DNA of 64,000 nucleotides from Alphaproteobacteria bacterium (GCA_030750865.1 JASMHE010000008.1:310001-374000); one strand, 5' to 3'; shown: positions 28,663 through 38,951, counted from the stretch's first letter. Made by a program: numbers and translations. Notes: a model not told the origin generated them from the letters alone.

Positions 28663-30849
28663 TCAACGCCTGTTTGAAATGGTCCACGGACGTTTCCCGC
28701 GTGTATCCTTTACACTGATGATACGCGTTTTCTTCTGCACGACATCGCGCTGTAACGCCTTTTTCTTGCTGGATGACAAGAAAACAACATGTGCCCCTTC
28801 GTAATATGTTGCCCTTTTATCGACGGTACGGGCCGGACATGGCATTTGATCTCCGATATAAAGTGGTGTGACAAGAATATCAGCCCACTGACATTCTTGT
28901 GACAAAACAGAGTCATGCACCGGCATAGAAATATGAACGCTTTGGCCAATAATAGCGCGGCACGCAAATTCATCACATAAGAACGGGTTGTGCGATATAT
29001 CACGATCGGTCATTTTATAGACATCTTCATCCCGATATCCCAGAAAACGGCGCCAATTATCAGCAGAGAAGCGATCCTTCATTTTCGTCGATAAAAAGAG
29101 TGCATGATCCTGCTTTTGATTAAAAGCGATTAAATCACCGCCTGAGGATACAAATATATCCGGCTGTTTTTCCTGATAAAAGATACATCCCAATATCAAC
29201 AAGGTGACGCAGCATATGACACGTATATGCCCCCGCAATAAAACGCAGGACAGAAAAGACAGCACGAACATAATCAACGCAAAAAATGATAACGCGCCCG
29301 GTTTCAAACTGGCATAGGGTATGGCGGCCAAATCTTTGGAAAAATCGATAATGAATGTGATGAACGGCGCAAGCGCGCTATATATGTACACATCCAGCCC
29401 CAAAGGCATGACAAGATAGGCCAGCAAAATCAGCGGCATCACGACCAAACTGACCAGCGGCACAACAACAACATTGGAAACCAGCCCGAGAAGCGGCAAT
29501 TGCTGGAAATGGAACCAGGAAAACGGTGTTGTTGCAAGACTGGCAACAATTGTTGTCAGCACCACGCCGAGGAAATAAAGTGCGATTTTACGTGGCGTTC
29601 CGGCATGCCTGTACAAACGCCCGATGACCGGTTTCATCACCGTATAAAACACAATCAATGTGGTTACAGCGGCAAAAGAAAGCTGGAAACTTGCACTCAG
29701 CAGAGATTCCGGCCACAAAAGCAATATCGTTAACGCCGCAAGCGCAACCAGCCTGACCGTGATGGCCTGACGGTCCAGCAAAATTGCCGCTAACACAATC
29801 GCCGTCATCAGGAGCGCGCGCACAGCCGGTATGTGAAAGCCGACAAGGCAGACATAAGCTGCCGCGCCCATAAAGGCCACCAGTGTCGCAATTTTCTTGA
29901 CGGGCCACCGCAACGCAACATGCGGCACGGCGCACAAGAACAAACGTACAAAGAAAAATAACGTTCCCGCAATCAAGCCGACATGAAGTCCCGAAATTGA
30001 CAGTAAGTGCGCGAGACCCACATCCCGAATATCATCCAGCACTGCCTCGGGAATGCCTTTTCTCTCACCGATCATAAGCGCCGCAATAACGCTGGCATTT
30101 TCCGCGCCAATGCGCTCCTGAATACGCTGATAGATCGTATGCTTGAACCGCTCCAATGCGACACGGATATGTTGCCGTCCTGCCGTTTTTTCAGCCGCGC
30201 GAATAACTTCCGGCTGACTGTAACTAAACCCGAATCCACCAATCTGTTTAAAATAAGCGTAACGCTGAAAATCAAATCCGTGCGGTGATACAGGGGGTGA
30301 CGGTGCATTCAAACCGGCAAGCAATGTGACCCTGTCTCCGGGGTCCACAGGTGTTTTATCGGCATCAAACCCGCGCACATTGATTCGGACATAGCGGGGA
30401 ATTTGCGCCGCCTTAAAATCTTCGATCTCCAGATTTTCCAGCAATAACCGTATGTGCCCGCTTTTTTCCAGGGTTTCGACCGCCTTCACATCCCCCGATA
30501 TATCAACGGGCCCTGTGTCATCATAAAGCATCGGGCTGCGCACAAGATGCGTTCGCAACTGCGCAATTGTGAAACCGGCGGTAAATGTCATCAACAAGAT
30601 CAGCGCAATGACACCCGTATGGACAGGCGCGGACCGCAACCGTTCCGGCCAGAAAAAAACACACAGAGCAACCAGTATCAGCATAGAAAATAACGGCAAA
30701 GCCGCCGGCGGCTCAAAGGTCAATGAAAAATAGCACCCGATGCCTCCCGCCAGCATGACCGGAATCCACAAAAACAACAAACCGCGCGCACAGGCATATT
30801 GCTCATAAACTGCATATAATTTCTGTAAGCTATTTTGATGAAAACGCAT
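28663..30849 (-). CDS. comEC: ComEC/Rec2-family DNA uptake channel protein
   Basis: Polytopic inner-membrane protein of about 728 residues from ATG 30849 (AGAGG just upstream). An N-terminal membrane pair and a DUF4131-type OB domain (about 20-200) are followed by the competence domain, with the hallmark ISGLHVGLIAGTLFFFVRL and about eight further membrane segments to about 560. The C-terminal 165 residues (FVSSGGDLIAFNQKQ, MTDRDISHNPFLCDEFACRA) are soluble and lack the metallo-beta-lactamase motif of Gram-positive ComEC, as is usual in Alphaproteobacteria. Its presence alone does not prove natural competence. It converges on lexA with a 51-base gap and diverges from gltX. Confidence 0.93.
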   Translation of the reverse strand: MRFHQNSLQKLYAVYEQYACARGLLFLWIPVMLAGGIGCYFSLTFEPPAALPLFSMLILVALCVFFWPERLRSAPVHTGVIALILLMTFTAGFTIAQLRTHLVRSPMLYDDTGPVDISGDVKAVETLEKSGHIRLLLENLEIEDFKAAQIPRYVRINVRGFDADKTPVDPGDRVTLLAGLNAPSPPVSPHGFDFQRYAYFKQIGGFGFSYSQPEVIRAAEKTAGRQHIRVALERFKHTIYQRIQERIGAENASVIAALMIGERKGIPEAVLDDIRDVGLAHLLSISGLHVGLIAGTLFFFVRLFLCAVPHVALRWPVKKIATLVAFMGAAAYVCLVGFHIPAVRALLMTAIVLAAILLDRQAITVRLVALAALTILLLWPESLLSASFQLSFAAVTTLIVFYTVMKPVIGRLYRHAGTPRKIALYFLGVVLTTIVASLATTPFSWFHFQQLPLLGLVSNVVVVPLVSLVVMPLILLAYLVMPLGLDVYIYSALAPFITFIIDFSKDLAAIPYASLKPGALSFFALIMFVLSFLSCVLLRGHIRVICCVTLLILGCIFYQEKQPDIFVSSGGDLIAFNQKQDHALFLSTKMKDRFSADNWRRFLGYRDEDVYKMTDRDISHNPFLCDEFACRAIIGQSVHISMPVHDSVLSQECQWADILVTPLYIGDQMPCPARTVDKRATYYEGAHVVFLSSSKKKALQRDVVQKKTRIISVKDTRGKRPWTISNRR

Positions 30850-30932
30850 CTTGCCTCTGGACCTGTATCGCATTGCCTTGTTATAAATGGATCGAAGAGT
30901 TTTTCAACCTTTAGTGAGCAGGATTAAAAAAG

Positions 30933-32351
30933 ATGACCGTTGTAACACGTTTTCCACCATCACCGACCGGTTTCATGCATATTGGTAATGCGCGCACAGC
31001 CCTTTATAACTGGCTGTACGCCCGTCATCATAACGGTAAATTCCTGTTGCGCATTGAAGACACCGACCGTCAGCGTCATTCTGATGCCGCTGTTCAGGCC
31101 ATTCTGGATGGCTTGCATTGGCTCGGACTGGAGTGGGACGGTGATGCCGTATCCCAATTTGCGCGTCGTGACCGCCATGCCGAAGTCGCCGAAGATATGA
31201 TCGCCAAAGGCCAGGCCTATTACTGCTATTGCTCTGAAGAAGAGCTTGATGAGATGCGCGAAGAAGCAAAGGCCGAAGGCCGTCCTGTTTATTACGATCG
31301 CCGCTGGCGCGACCGCAATCCTGCCGAAGATGCTCCGCACGGCCGCAATCCGGTTGTCCGCATCAAAGCCCCGCTGGAAGGCGAAACCGTTATTCACGAC
31401 CGTGTTCTCGGCACAATTACGATCAACAATGAACAGATTGACGATTTCATCATTCTGCGCAGTGACGGCACGCCGACTTACATGCTGTCGGTGGTTGTTG
31501 ATGACCATGATATGGGAATCACGCACGTTATTCGCGGCGACGATCATATGAACAACGCCTTCCGCCAAAAAGTAATTTATGATGCGATGGGCTGGGATGT
31601 TCCTGTGCATGCTCACCTACCTCTCATTCACGGACCAGATGGCAAAAAATTCTCAAAACGTCACGGTGCGGAGAGCGTCGATGAATATCGTGAAATGGGC
31701 TACATGGCCGATGCGATGATCAATTATCTTCTGCGTCTTGGCTGGTCACACGGAAACGAAGAAATCATTTCCAGAGAACAGGCCATTGAATGGTTTAATC
31801 TGGATCATGTCGGCCAGTCCCCTGCCCGGTTTGATTTCGCAAAACTCGATAGCCTGAACGCACATTATATCAAAGAAGCGGATAACGACGATTTGTACGC
31901 ACAAATCCTGCCGTTTTTGAAAGAGCAGGAAGGCGTCAAAGTCACCGACACAACCAAAGAACACATTTTGCAAAGCATGGACGAGTTGAAAGGCCGCGCA
32001 AAATCATTGGTACAAATTGCGGAAGAAGCCGCATTCTATGGCAAAAAAGCGCCCTTTGATTATGATGAAAAAGCACAAAGCCTGATTAATGCGGACACAA
32101 AACCTATTCTCTCTGCGCTGAAAACAGGTCTCGAATCGCTCGAGAGCTTTGATACTGATGCCGTTCAAGGGCTGTGCAAAGACATCGCCAAAGAACACGC
32201 AAACGGTCAACTTGGTAAAGTCGGCATGCCGTTCCGCGCCGCATTGACCGGCCGGACAGCTTCACCGTCTATTTTCCATGCGGCGGCCATCCTCGGCAAA
32301 GACGAGGTATTGGCACGTTTGAAAGTTGCCTTGAAAAGAGTGAACGCTTAA
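30933..32351 (+). CDS. gltX: Glutamyl-tRNA synthetase
   Basis: Class I aminoacyl-tRNA synthetase, 472 residues. HIGH-type motif in PPSPTGFMHIGNARTALYNWL; KMSKS-type motif as KKFSKRHG (often KLSKRHG); also LLRIEDTD and VHAHLPLIHGPDGK. The C-terminal anticodon-binding helices end in AAAILGKDEVLARL. Starts 84 bases from the divergent comEC and is followed by gltA after 146 bases. Confidence 0.97.
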   Translation: MTVVTRFPPSPTGFMHIGNARTALYNWLYARHHNGKFLLRIEDTDRQRHSDAAVQAILDGLHWLGLEWDGDAVSQFARRDRHAEVAEDMIAKGQAYYCYCSEEELDEMREEAKAEGRPVYYDRRWRDRNPAEDAPHGRNPVVRIKAPLEGETVIHDRVLGTITINNEQIDDFIILRSDGTPTYMLSVVVDDHDMGITHVIRGDDHMNNAFRQKVIYDAMGWDVPVHAHLPLIHGPDGKKFSKRHGAESVDEYREMGYMADAMINYLLRLGWSHGNEEIISREQAIEWFNLDHVGQSPARFDFAKLDSLNAHYIKEADNDDLYAQILPFLKEQEGVKVTDTTKEHILQSMDELKGRAKSLVQIAEEAAFYGKKAPFDYDEKAQSLINADTKPILSALKTGLESLESFDTDAVQGLCKDIAKEHANGQLGKVGMPFRAALTGRTASPSIFHAAAILGKDEVLARLKVALKRVNA

Positions 32352-32497
32352 ATCATTTCTTAAGATATCAACCGTAAAGTAGTCGCGATTTCGATTTGAT
32401 TTTGCGGCGCAAAACTTTTATGATTAATCGAAGTAAGATATTGATTCCGAATAAGCTTTCTTCCGATTTATCTCCTTAGTAATGAAAGGCATCTTTT
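32352..32497 (+). promoter_or_regulatory. gltX-gltA spacer with gltA promoter
   Basis: This 146-base gap holds a plausible gltA promoter: -35 TTGATT (32396-32401), 17-base spacer, -10 TATGAT (32419-32424). A weak hairpin TTTTGC-ggc-GCAAAA lies in the spacer and could also serve as a poor gltX terminator. The leader is about 65 bases; ATGAAAGGC upstream of the gltA start is not read as coding. Confidence 0.5.
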
Positions 32498-33814
32498 ATG
32501 AGCGACACTTCAGACAAAGACCAAAAGACATTTACACTGACAAATGACCAGACAGGAGAATCTTGTAAGTTGCCTGTACATGATGGCACGTGCGGACCAT
32601 CCGTCATCGACGTTCGCAAGCTATATGCGGAAACAGGTCATTTTACATTTGACCCGAGCTTCACATCAACAGGCAGTTGCAAATCGCGTCTGACCTTCAT
32701 TGATGGCGAAGAAGGCATTTTGATGCATCGCGGTTACAGTATTGAAGACCTCGCCAACAAGAGCTCTTTTCTGGAGCTGGCGTTCTTACTCCTGTATGGC
32801 GACCTGCCAAAACCCGATGAGATGAGTGAATTCAAAGAAAACATCACCTATCACACGATGGTGCATGAACAGTTGAACTTCTTCTTCCGTGGCTTCCGCC
32901 ATGATGCGCACCCGATGGCGATTATGTGCGGTGTTGTCGCGGCTCTTTCGGCGTTCTATCACGACTCGCTTGATATCTGGGATGAAAAACAGCGTGAAAT
33001 TTCAGCGCATCGCCTGATCGCAAAGATACCGACCCTTGCCGCGATGACAATGAAATACACAATGGGGCAACCATTTGTCTATCCACGCAATGACCTCAAT
33101 TTTTCCGAAAACTTCCTGCATATGTGTTTTTCTGTTCCAGCAGAGGAATATAAAGTGAACCCGATTTATGCCCGCGCAATGGATAAAATCTTTATCCTGC
33201 ACGCCGACCACGAGCAAAATGCATCAACATCAACGGTGCGTTTGGCCGGTTCATCACAAGCAAACCCGTTTGCCTGTATCGCGGCCGGTATTGCCTCGCT
33301 CTGGGGGCCAAGTCACGGCGGCGCCAATCAGGCCGTTCTTGAAATGCTGGATCAGATTGGTCACAAAGACAATATTCCTGAATTCCTTGAACGTGCCAAA
33401 GATAAAGATGATCCATTCCGTCTGATGGGCTTTGGTCACCGCGTTTACAAAAATTATGACCCGCGTGCGGAAGTCCTGAAAGTATCAGCCGACGAGGTTT
33501 TATCCGATCTTGGTGTCGATAATGACCCTCAGCTGCAACTGGCAATGGAGCTTGAACGCATCGCACTGGAAGACCCTTACTTTGTGGACCGCAAGCTATT
33601 CCCGAATGTTGACTTCTATTCCGGTATCATTCTGAAAGCACTGGGCTTCCCGACAAGCATGTTCACCGTCCTGTTCGCTGTTGCCAGGACGGTCGGCTGG
33701 ATATCACAATGGAAAGAAATGATCGAAGAGCCATCCTTGCGTATTGGCCGCCCACGCCAGCTTTATACCGGTCCTGCGGCACGGCCGTATGTGGACATTG
33801 ATAAGCGTAAGTAG
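32498..33814 (+). CDS. gltA: Citrate synthase
   Basis: Condenses acetyl-CoA and oxaloacetate to enter the citric acid cycle. 438 residues, the long Gram-negative hexameric type. Catalytic residues lie in [18 protein letters not shown] (His), [15 protein letters not shown] (His) and [16 protein letters not shown] (Asp). The N-terminal beta domain ([21 protein letters not shown]) belongs to this type. It ends only 7 bases from the convergent lpxB gene, and its terminator lies inside lpxB. Confidence 0.98.
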   Translation: MSDTSDKDQKTFTLTNDQTGESCKLPVHDGTCGPSVIDVRKLYAETGHFTFDPSFTSTGSCKSRLTFIDGEEGILMHRGYSIEDLANKSSFLELAFLLLYGDLPKPDEMSEFKENITYHTMVHEQLNFFFRGFRHDAHPMAIMCGVVAALSAFYHDSLDIWDEKQREISAHRLIAKIPTLAAMTMKYTMGQPFVYPRNDLNFSENFLHMCFSVPAEEYKVNPIYARAMDKIFILHADHEQNASTSTVRLAGSSQANPFACIAAGIASLWGPSHGGANQAVLEMLDQIGHKDNIPEFLERAKDKDDPFRLMGFGHRVYKNYDPRAEVLKVSADEVLSDLGVDNDPQLQLAMELERIALEDPYFVDRKLFPNVDFYSGIILKALGFPTSMFTVLFAVARTVGWISQWKEMIEEPSLRIGRPRQLYTGPAARPYVDIDKRK

Positions 33815-33821
33815 AACCTGC

Positions 33822-35024
33822 TTAAGCTTTGATCTGTGATAAAATATAAGAGGCCGCCTGTTCCGCAGGCGGTTTTTCCTTATCTTCACCACAAAGCAAC
33901 AAGCGAATATCACGGAACCCATCCCTTTGTGCCTGCACAGTTTGACTGACATGCAACTGCGCCAGTCCGTCTTTTATGTTGTCGGTTGTCGCATCCCACT
34001 GCAGAAACTCAGGCACGAGCGCCCGATCCAGCAGGATATTGCCCAAATGGGCAAATGACGTCTTGATCCGCCATTTTACGAAGGCCCATGTCAACACGTT
34101 AATTTTATACGCAATCAGATGCGGCACATCGGCAATAGCAAGTTCCAAACCGACAGTCCCAGAGGTTGCAATCGCGCGATCCATCGCATAAAAAGCAGGC
34201 CATTTATGCGCTTTATCCGTTATGACCGTGCAGCGATCACCAAACGGTTCTGTCAGGCACTCTACTTCGGTAGCAAGGTGCGGCAACGTCGGGCAAATCA
34301 GGTGATAATTTTCATCCGGCTGTTCTTCCAGCATCGCTTGCAACGCCGTGACAAACAGCGGTCCCATACGGGCAATCTCCCCTTTACGGCTGCCAAACAA
34401 TACGCCCAGAATCTTACGCTGCTCAGGAATATTATAATATTGGCGGACATCGACGCGATCCTTTTGTTCCTGCGCCCGCGTAATAGCTGAATGCCCCACG
34501 CATGTGGCGCTCATCCCTTCTTTGATGAAATAATCCGGTTCAAACGGGAACAAACACATCAAACCATCATATAAGGCAGCAACTTTTTTCGCTCGTTTTG
34601 GCCGCCAGGCCCACACGGTCGGCGCGACATAATGATAAAATTTGATTTTACGATTGCTCCGCTTTTGAACCTTTTTTGCGACCCGAAAACAGAAATCCGG
34701 ACTGTCAATCGTGACAACAGTATCAATATTATTTTTGACAATATAATCAGCTGTTTGATTTATTCTCTTAATAATATTTATTAACTGCGGCAAGACTTCA
34801 GCGATCCCCATTACAGATAGCTCTTCAAACGGGAAAAGGCTTTCTACTCCTTGCAATTCAAGGTGCGGTCCTCCGACACCATGAAAAATAATGTTGTCGC
34901 CTGTTCTGGCTGTAATATCTTTTAAAGATGAAACGAAATCGCTTCCAAGATGATCTCCGGATGCTTCACCGGCGATAATAAACATGCGATGCGGATGCTG
35001 GTCTGACGATGCGCTCATATCCAT
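33822..35024 (-). CDS. lpxB: Lipid-A-disaccharide synthase
   Basis: Glycosyltransferase (GT19) that joins lipid X and UDP-2,3-diacylglucosamine to the lipid A disaccharide at the inner membrane. 400 residues. Motifs: FIIAGEASGDHLGSDF, HGVGGPHLELQGVESLFPFEELSVMGIAEVLP, YVAPTVWAWRPKRAKKVA, GVLFGSRKGEIARMGP and ATSGTVGLELAIADVPHLIAYK. The start is 6 bases after lpxI. It is the last gene of the large envelope operon; the convergent gltA ends 7 bases away. Confidence 0.97.
   Translation of the reverse strand: MDMSASSDQHPHRMFIIAGEASGDHLGSDFVSSLKDITARTGDNIIFHGVGGPHLELQGVESLFPFEELSVMGIAEVLPQLINIIKRINQTADYIVKNNIDTVVTIDSPDFCFRVAKKVQKRSNRKIKFYHYVAPTVWAWRPKRAKKVAALYDGLMCLFPFEPDYFIKEGMSATCVGHSAITRAQEQKDRVDVRQYYNIPEQRKILGVLFGSRKGEIARMGPLFVTALQAMLEEQPDENYHLICPTLPHLATEVECLTEPFGDRCTVITDKAHKWPAFYAMDRAIATSGTVGLELAIADVPHLIAYKINVLTWAFVKWRIKTSFAHLGNILLDRALVPEFLQWDATTDNIKDGLAQLHVSQTVQAQRDGFRDIRLLLCGEDKEKPPAEQAASYILSQIKA
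33854..33877 (+). terminator. gltA terminator placed within the 3' end of lpxB
   Basis: CCGCCTG-ttccg-CAGGCGG followed by TTTTT on the plus strand, 40 bases after the gltA stop: a 7-bp G/C stem, 5-base loop and T-run. The same bases encode part of the KEKPPAEQAA segment of lpxB on the other strand. Confidence 0.75.
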
Positions 35025-35030
35025 ATCCGT

Positions 35031-35885
35031 TTATGTTTGTGATTCGGACGAACGCATGCCGTACACGAATATCTTGGCTTTATCCGCCACATTGCGTATT
35101 TCATCCCTTTTGACCAAAAATGTATGATCCGCGTGCACAACAATGCCTGAGAACCCATTCGCCTTGCATTTTTCGACTGTTTCCGGCCCGATTGTCGGTA
35201 AATCCAAATCCATATCCTGTTGCGGCTTGCAGCTTTTGACCAGGATAGGACCGCGCCCCTTGCGTTTCAGCGGACCACAGCGGTCAATAAGCGCATCAGT
35301 GCCTTCGACGGCCTCGACACCAAGCACAACGCCGTTCTGAACGACAACCGATTGCCCGATATCCATCTTGCCCAGCGTTTGCGACATCTCAAACCCCCAT
35401 GCAATATCATCCTGTTCGCTTTTCTTGGGTTTGTGTGCGGACAGCGCACCCTCCTCGGCCAGAATATTATCAATGAAGTGATGCGCCCCGTGGATTGTAA
35501 AACCTTCGCCCTCAAGCTCTTCGCGCAAGGTCGTAAGAAACGTGCTGTCCCCGATAGACTTAAAGGCCAGCTTGGCAAAGAACTGTGCCGTTTTCAGGTC
35601 GGGCTTCAATTCCCCTAATGATGGTCGGCGCATTGCGCCAATCAAGACAATATCTGAAAAACCATGTGATTTCAGCGTCCCCATAATGGTTCCGGCCTCG
35701 CCCAAACGGGCTATCATGTGATAATGGTCTTTGACGATAGACAGGTCCGTTTGTCCTTCGAAGGCGACAACAAAGACCTCAATTCCCTTTTGACGGCATG
35801 AATCGATCAGGATTTGCGGCAAATCGCCACCTCCTGCAATAATCGCAAGCTTTTTGACTGTCGTATCTGTCGAAGACGTCGTCAT
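35031..35885 (-). CDS. lpxI: UDP-2,3-diacylglucosamine pyrophosphatase LpxI
   Basis: Makes lipid X from UDP-2,3-diacylglucosamine in lipid A synthesis; the alphaproteobacterial replacement for LpxH. 284 residues of the former DUF1009 family: KLAIIAGGGDLPQILIDSCR, VLIGAMRRPSLGELKPD, EDDIAWGFEMSQTLGKMDIGQSVVVQNGVVLGVEAVEGTDALI in parts, DLPTIGPETVEKCKANGFSG and VVHADHTFLV. Placed between lpxA and lpxB, 15 bases after lpxA and 6 bases before lpxB. Confidence 0.95.
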   Translation of the reverse strand: MTTSSTDTTVKKLAIIAGGGDLPQILIDSCRQKGIEVFVVAFEGQTDLSIVKDHYHMIARLGEAGTIMGTLKSHGFSDIVLIGAMRRPSLGELKPDLKTAQFFAKLAFKSIGDSTFLTTLREELEGEGFTIHGAHHFIDNILAEEGALSAHKPKKSEQDDIAWGFEMSQTLGKMDIGQSVVVQNGVVLGVEAVEGTDALIDRCGPLKRKGRGPILVKSCKPQQDMDLDLPTIGPETVEKCKANGFSGIVVHADHTFLVKRDEIRNVADKAKIFVYGMRSSESQT

Positions 35886-35900
35886 GGAACAGCCCTGAAG

Positions 35901-36695
35901 TTATTTTTGTGATGGCTGACAGATCGGGAAGCGAGTCTTTTGACGGCTAAATTCCACAATCTTTAAAACATTATCATTATCGGCGTAGGTCTTGGCGACA
36001 CTATCCAGCCGCTCGTTAAAGGTTCCATCACCATAAAACAGGCTTTTAAAGGCGCTCTGAAGTTCTCTCATCTCTTCTTTGCTCATATTCTGGCGTTCGA
36101 TCCCCACCAGATTAAGCCCCGCCAGAAATGCGCGTTCGCCTTTGACGCGGCCATACGGAATCACATCACTTTCAACACCGGACATGCCGCCAATCACGGC
36201 AAAAGGCCCGATCCGGATAAATTGGTGCACAGCAGCCAGTCCGCCGATCACCGCATAATCACCTACAACGACATGGCCGCCAAGTGTTGCATTGTTTGCC
36301 ATGATAACATTGTTCCCAATGACACAATCATGCGCAATATGAACACCAACCATAAACAGACCGTTATCACCTACAATGGTTTCCATAGCTCCCGTTTCCG
36401 TACCAGGGTGCATGGTAACATGTTCACGGATTTTATTATTTTTTCCGATCGTCAGGCGTGATTTTTCACCTTTATATTTTAAATCCTGCGGCGGCGTGCC
36501 GATGGCCGCAAACGGGAATATCTCTGTGCCTGCACCAATGTCTGTGACGCCGTCCACAACGACATGTGCATGTACCTTTACATCATCATGCAAGGTCACG
36601 TCTTCGCCGATAATGCTATATGGTCCGACCGAAACATTTTTGCCGATTGTTGCGCCGTCTGCGATCACTGCCGTGGGGTGTATTGATTGTGTCAT
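35901..36695 (-). CDS. lpxA: UDP-N-acetylglucosamine O-acyltransferase
   Basis: First step of lipid A synthesis, 3-O-acylation of UDP-GlcNAc. 264 residues of left-handed beta-helix hexapeptide repeats (IHPTAVIADGATIGKNVSVGPYSII onward), the catalytic His in GVHIAHDCVIGNN, and the C-terminal helical domain (LVGIERQNMSKEEMRELQSAF). Gap of 114 bases from fabZ, containing nothing recognisable. Confidence 0.97.
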   Translation of the reverse strand: MTQSIHPTAVIADGATIGKNVSVGPYSIIGEDVTLHDDVKVHAHVVVDGVTDIGAGTEIFPFAAIGTPPQDLKYKGEKSRLTIGKNNKIREHVTMHPGTETGAMETIVGDNGLFMVGVHIAHDCVIGNNVIMANNATLGGHVVVGDYAVIGGLAAVHQFIRIGPFAVIGGMSGVESDVIPYGRVKGERAFLAGLNLVGIERQNMSKEEMRELQSAFKSLFYGDGTFNERLDSVAKTYADNDNVLKIVEFSRQKTRFPICQPSQK

Positions 36696-36809
36696 TTTGT
36701 CCTTATTATAAGTCTGATTTATACTTTTTGTATCATAGCCGGATAAAGCGCATCACAACAAATCACGCTTTATTGCGCGGCGTTACAAAATCAACAGGGA
36801 AAGAGGGTT

Positions 36810-37265
36810 TTACTGATCGGCGATCATGGCGCTAAAGGTGGCTTCTGCGCACACTTTATCACCCACCATTGCCTTGCCTTTGAACTTCCAGACATTGCGG
36901 CGAGCCTGCACTTTTTCAACATGGATGTGCATTGTATCACCGGGGGTCACAGGCTTTCTGAAACGCGCATCGTCAATTGTCATGAAATAGACCACTTTGC
37001 CTTCCGCTTCGGGACCGAGCGCCTCAACAACAACAATCGCCGCAGTTTGCGCCATTGCCTCAATAATCAGAACACCGGGCATAACCGGAAAGTTTGGAAA
37101 ATGCCCCGTAAATTGCGGCTCGTTCATCGTCACATTTTTTAAACCAACGGCCCTCTCACCGGGGGTCAGTTCAATAATGCGGTCCACCAACAGGATCGGA
37201 TAACGATGCGGTATCATTTCCTGAATGCGATTAATATCAATTACGGTTTTTTGTTCTTCACTCAT
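36810..37265 (-). CDS. fabZ: 3-hydroxyacyl-ACP dehydratase FabZ
   Basis: Dehydrates 3-hydroxyacyl-ACP in fatty-acid elongation and competes with LpxA for substrate. 151 residues, hot-dog fold. Catalytic His in MIPHRYPILLVDRIIEL and Glu in VMPGVLIIEAMAQTAAI; FTGHFPNFPVMPG is the family signature. Lies between lpxD and lpxA as in most Gram-negative bacteria. Confidence 0.97.
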   Translation of the reverse strand: MSEEQKTVIDINRIQEMIPHRYPILLVDRIIELTPGERAVGLKNVTMNEPQFTGHFPNFPVMPGVLIIEAMAQTAAIVVVEALGPEAEGKVVYFMTIDDARFRKPVTPGDTMHIHVEKVQARRNVWKFKGKAMVGDKVCAEATFSAMIADQ

Positions 37266-37296
37266 TATTTTTTCCCGAAAAGCTAAATCAAAAACA

Positions 37297-38325
37297 TCAG
37301 TCTTTAGATTTATCCCTTTTTATCATTTTATTCAATGTCGCAATTTGTCTCATGAACGATTTTATCGGCACAGACGGATAGCCCATATGTTCTTCACCCG
37401 GTCCAATATCACGCATGACGCCGGATTTTGCGGCAATGCGCGCGCCGCTACCAATATTGAGGTGTCCTGCAATACCGACTTGTCCGGCAACAACAACAAA
37501 ATCACCAAGCGTCGTACTTCCGGAAATCCCTGATTGCGCAACCATGACGCAATTACGCCCCATCTTCACATTGTGACCAATCTGCACCAGATTATCGAGC
37601 CACGTTCCGGCTCCGATCACCGTATCCTGCATTGATCCACGATCAATCGTTGTATTCGCGCCTATCTCGGCGTGATCTTCGATAATGACCTTCCCGAGCT
37701 GCGGCACTTTCGTAAAGCCATCTGCATCCATTGCAAAACCAAAGCCATCCTGCCCGATACAACATCCCCGATAGATATTCACATGATTGCCGATGACCGC
37801 ATGTGAAATCACAGCATTCGCACCAATGCGGCAATGAGCGCCGATTTTCACATGTTCTTTGATGACCGCACCGGCTTCAACGATCGAGTCTTTGTCAACT
37901 TCCGCACCAGATTCGATCACAGCGCCGGCTTCGACGGTGACATTATCACCAATCACCGCGCCGCTTGCGATATGAGCGGCTTTGTCGATATGTCCTTTGG
38001 AGGGCTCTTGCGGATAAAATGTTTGCGCGATCAACGCAAATGCCTTGTATGGCGAACCGCTCAGAAGACCAATCATGCCTTCGGGCAGATGTTCTACCAT
38101 ATCCGGCCGCAAAATACAGGCCGACGCATTGGACGCCGCAAGCTCTTCTCTGTATTTCACATTATCCAGAAAGGTCAGATGGCCGCTTTCAGCCTTATTC
38201 AAGGCCGCTACGTCTTCTATTTCAACGTCTGCGCCCTTGTCGTCCGTCAGATCGGCAGATGCAATTTCAGCCAAACGCCCCAATGCGTAAGGGCCATGTT
38301 TTTTGAAGAAAAGAGCATCAGCCAT
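37297..38325 (-). CDS. lpxD: UDP-3-O-acylglucosamine N-acyltransferase
   Basis: Third step of lipid A synthesis, N-acylation with 3-hydroxyacyl-ACP. 342 residues. The N-terminal uridine-binding domain (about 1-105, ALNKAESGHLTFLDNVKY) precedes hexapeptide repeats (GAVIGDNVTVEAGAVIESGA and following) containing the catalytic His region QIGHNVKMGRNCV, and a short C-terminal helix. Placed between skp and fabZ. Confidence 0.97.
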   Translation of the reverse strand: MADALFFKKHGPYALGRLAEIASADLTDDKGADVEIEDVAALNKAESGHLTFLDNVKYREELAASNASACILRPDMVEHLPEGMIGLLSGSPYKAFALIAQTFYPQEPSKGHIDKAAHIASGAVIGDNVTVEAGAVIESGAEVDKDSIVEAGAVIKEHVKIGAHCRIGANAVISHAVIGNHVNIYRGCCIGQDGFGFAMDADGFTKVPQLGKVIIEDHAEIGANTTIDRGSMQDTVIGAGTWLDNLVQIGHNVKMGRNCVMVAQSGISGSTTLGDFVVVAGQVGIAGHLNIGSGARIAAKSGVMRDIGPGEEHMGYPSVPIKSFMRQIATLNKMIKRDKSKD

Positions 38326-38344
38326 CTGCGTATCCTATATTGTG

Positions 38345-38884
38345 TTATTCAATCTCAAGCTCAATCTTTTTGACCGACTTGTTCAGGCGTTTCATAACAC
38401 GCTCGGTGATATCGATTGATTTCTCGGCCAGAACAACATTCTGACGCGACATCACAAGTGTAAATCCGTCTTCCTCTGCGATATCAGCAACGATCTTGAA
38501 AATCTCACCGCGCAGTGTCTGCAATGATTTGTTCGCAGCCTTTTCCAAAGAAATCTGACGTTCCTGCACAAGCTTGCGCGTTTCAAGGATCTTTTTCTCA
38601 AATTCGCCGCGCTCACGCTGGATATCTTCTTTACTCTTATCCGTTGCGTTTTTGGTCAGCTCTTCCTGCGATTTGCGCAGATCTGACTCGTATGTGGCAA
38701 ATTCTTTCTGGAACTCTTCACGTTTTTTGGCGATTTGCTTTTGTACATTTTCCGCTGCGGTCGAATTATTCAACAAATTCTGCACATCAATGACGGCGAT
38801 TTTTGTTTCAGCCATCGCGTGTGATGAAATACCAACCATCACAAATGACATGACAACGAAAGATAAAAAGAACTGTTTAAACAT
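38345..38884 (-). CDS. skp: OmpH/Skp-family periplasmic chaperone
   Basis: Periplasmic holdase for outer-membrane proteins, 179 residues from ATG 38884 (AGGA upstream; GTG 38902 is an alternative). A signal peptide (FKQFFLSFVVMSFVMVGISSHAMA) is cut before ETKIAVIDVQNLL. A long Lys/Glu-rich coiled coil covers about 45-125, and the C-terminal part IVADIAEEDGFTLVM is typical. Located directly downstream of bamA, its usual partner gene. Confidence 0.93.
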   Translation of the reverse strand: MFKQFFLSFVVMSFVMVGISSHAMAETKIAVIDVQNLLNNSTAAENVQKQIAKKREEFQKEFATYESDLRKSQEELTKNATDKSKEDIQRERGEFEKKILETRKLVQERQISLEKAANKSLQTLRGEIFKIVADIAEEDGFTLVMSRQNVVLAEKSIDITERVMKRLNKSVKKIELEIE

Positions 38885-38951
38885 ATGTAATCCTATACTC
38901 ACTTTATAATTATCGTGGGACTAAATTTTCAGAACCGGAAACGCGCTAATC

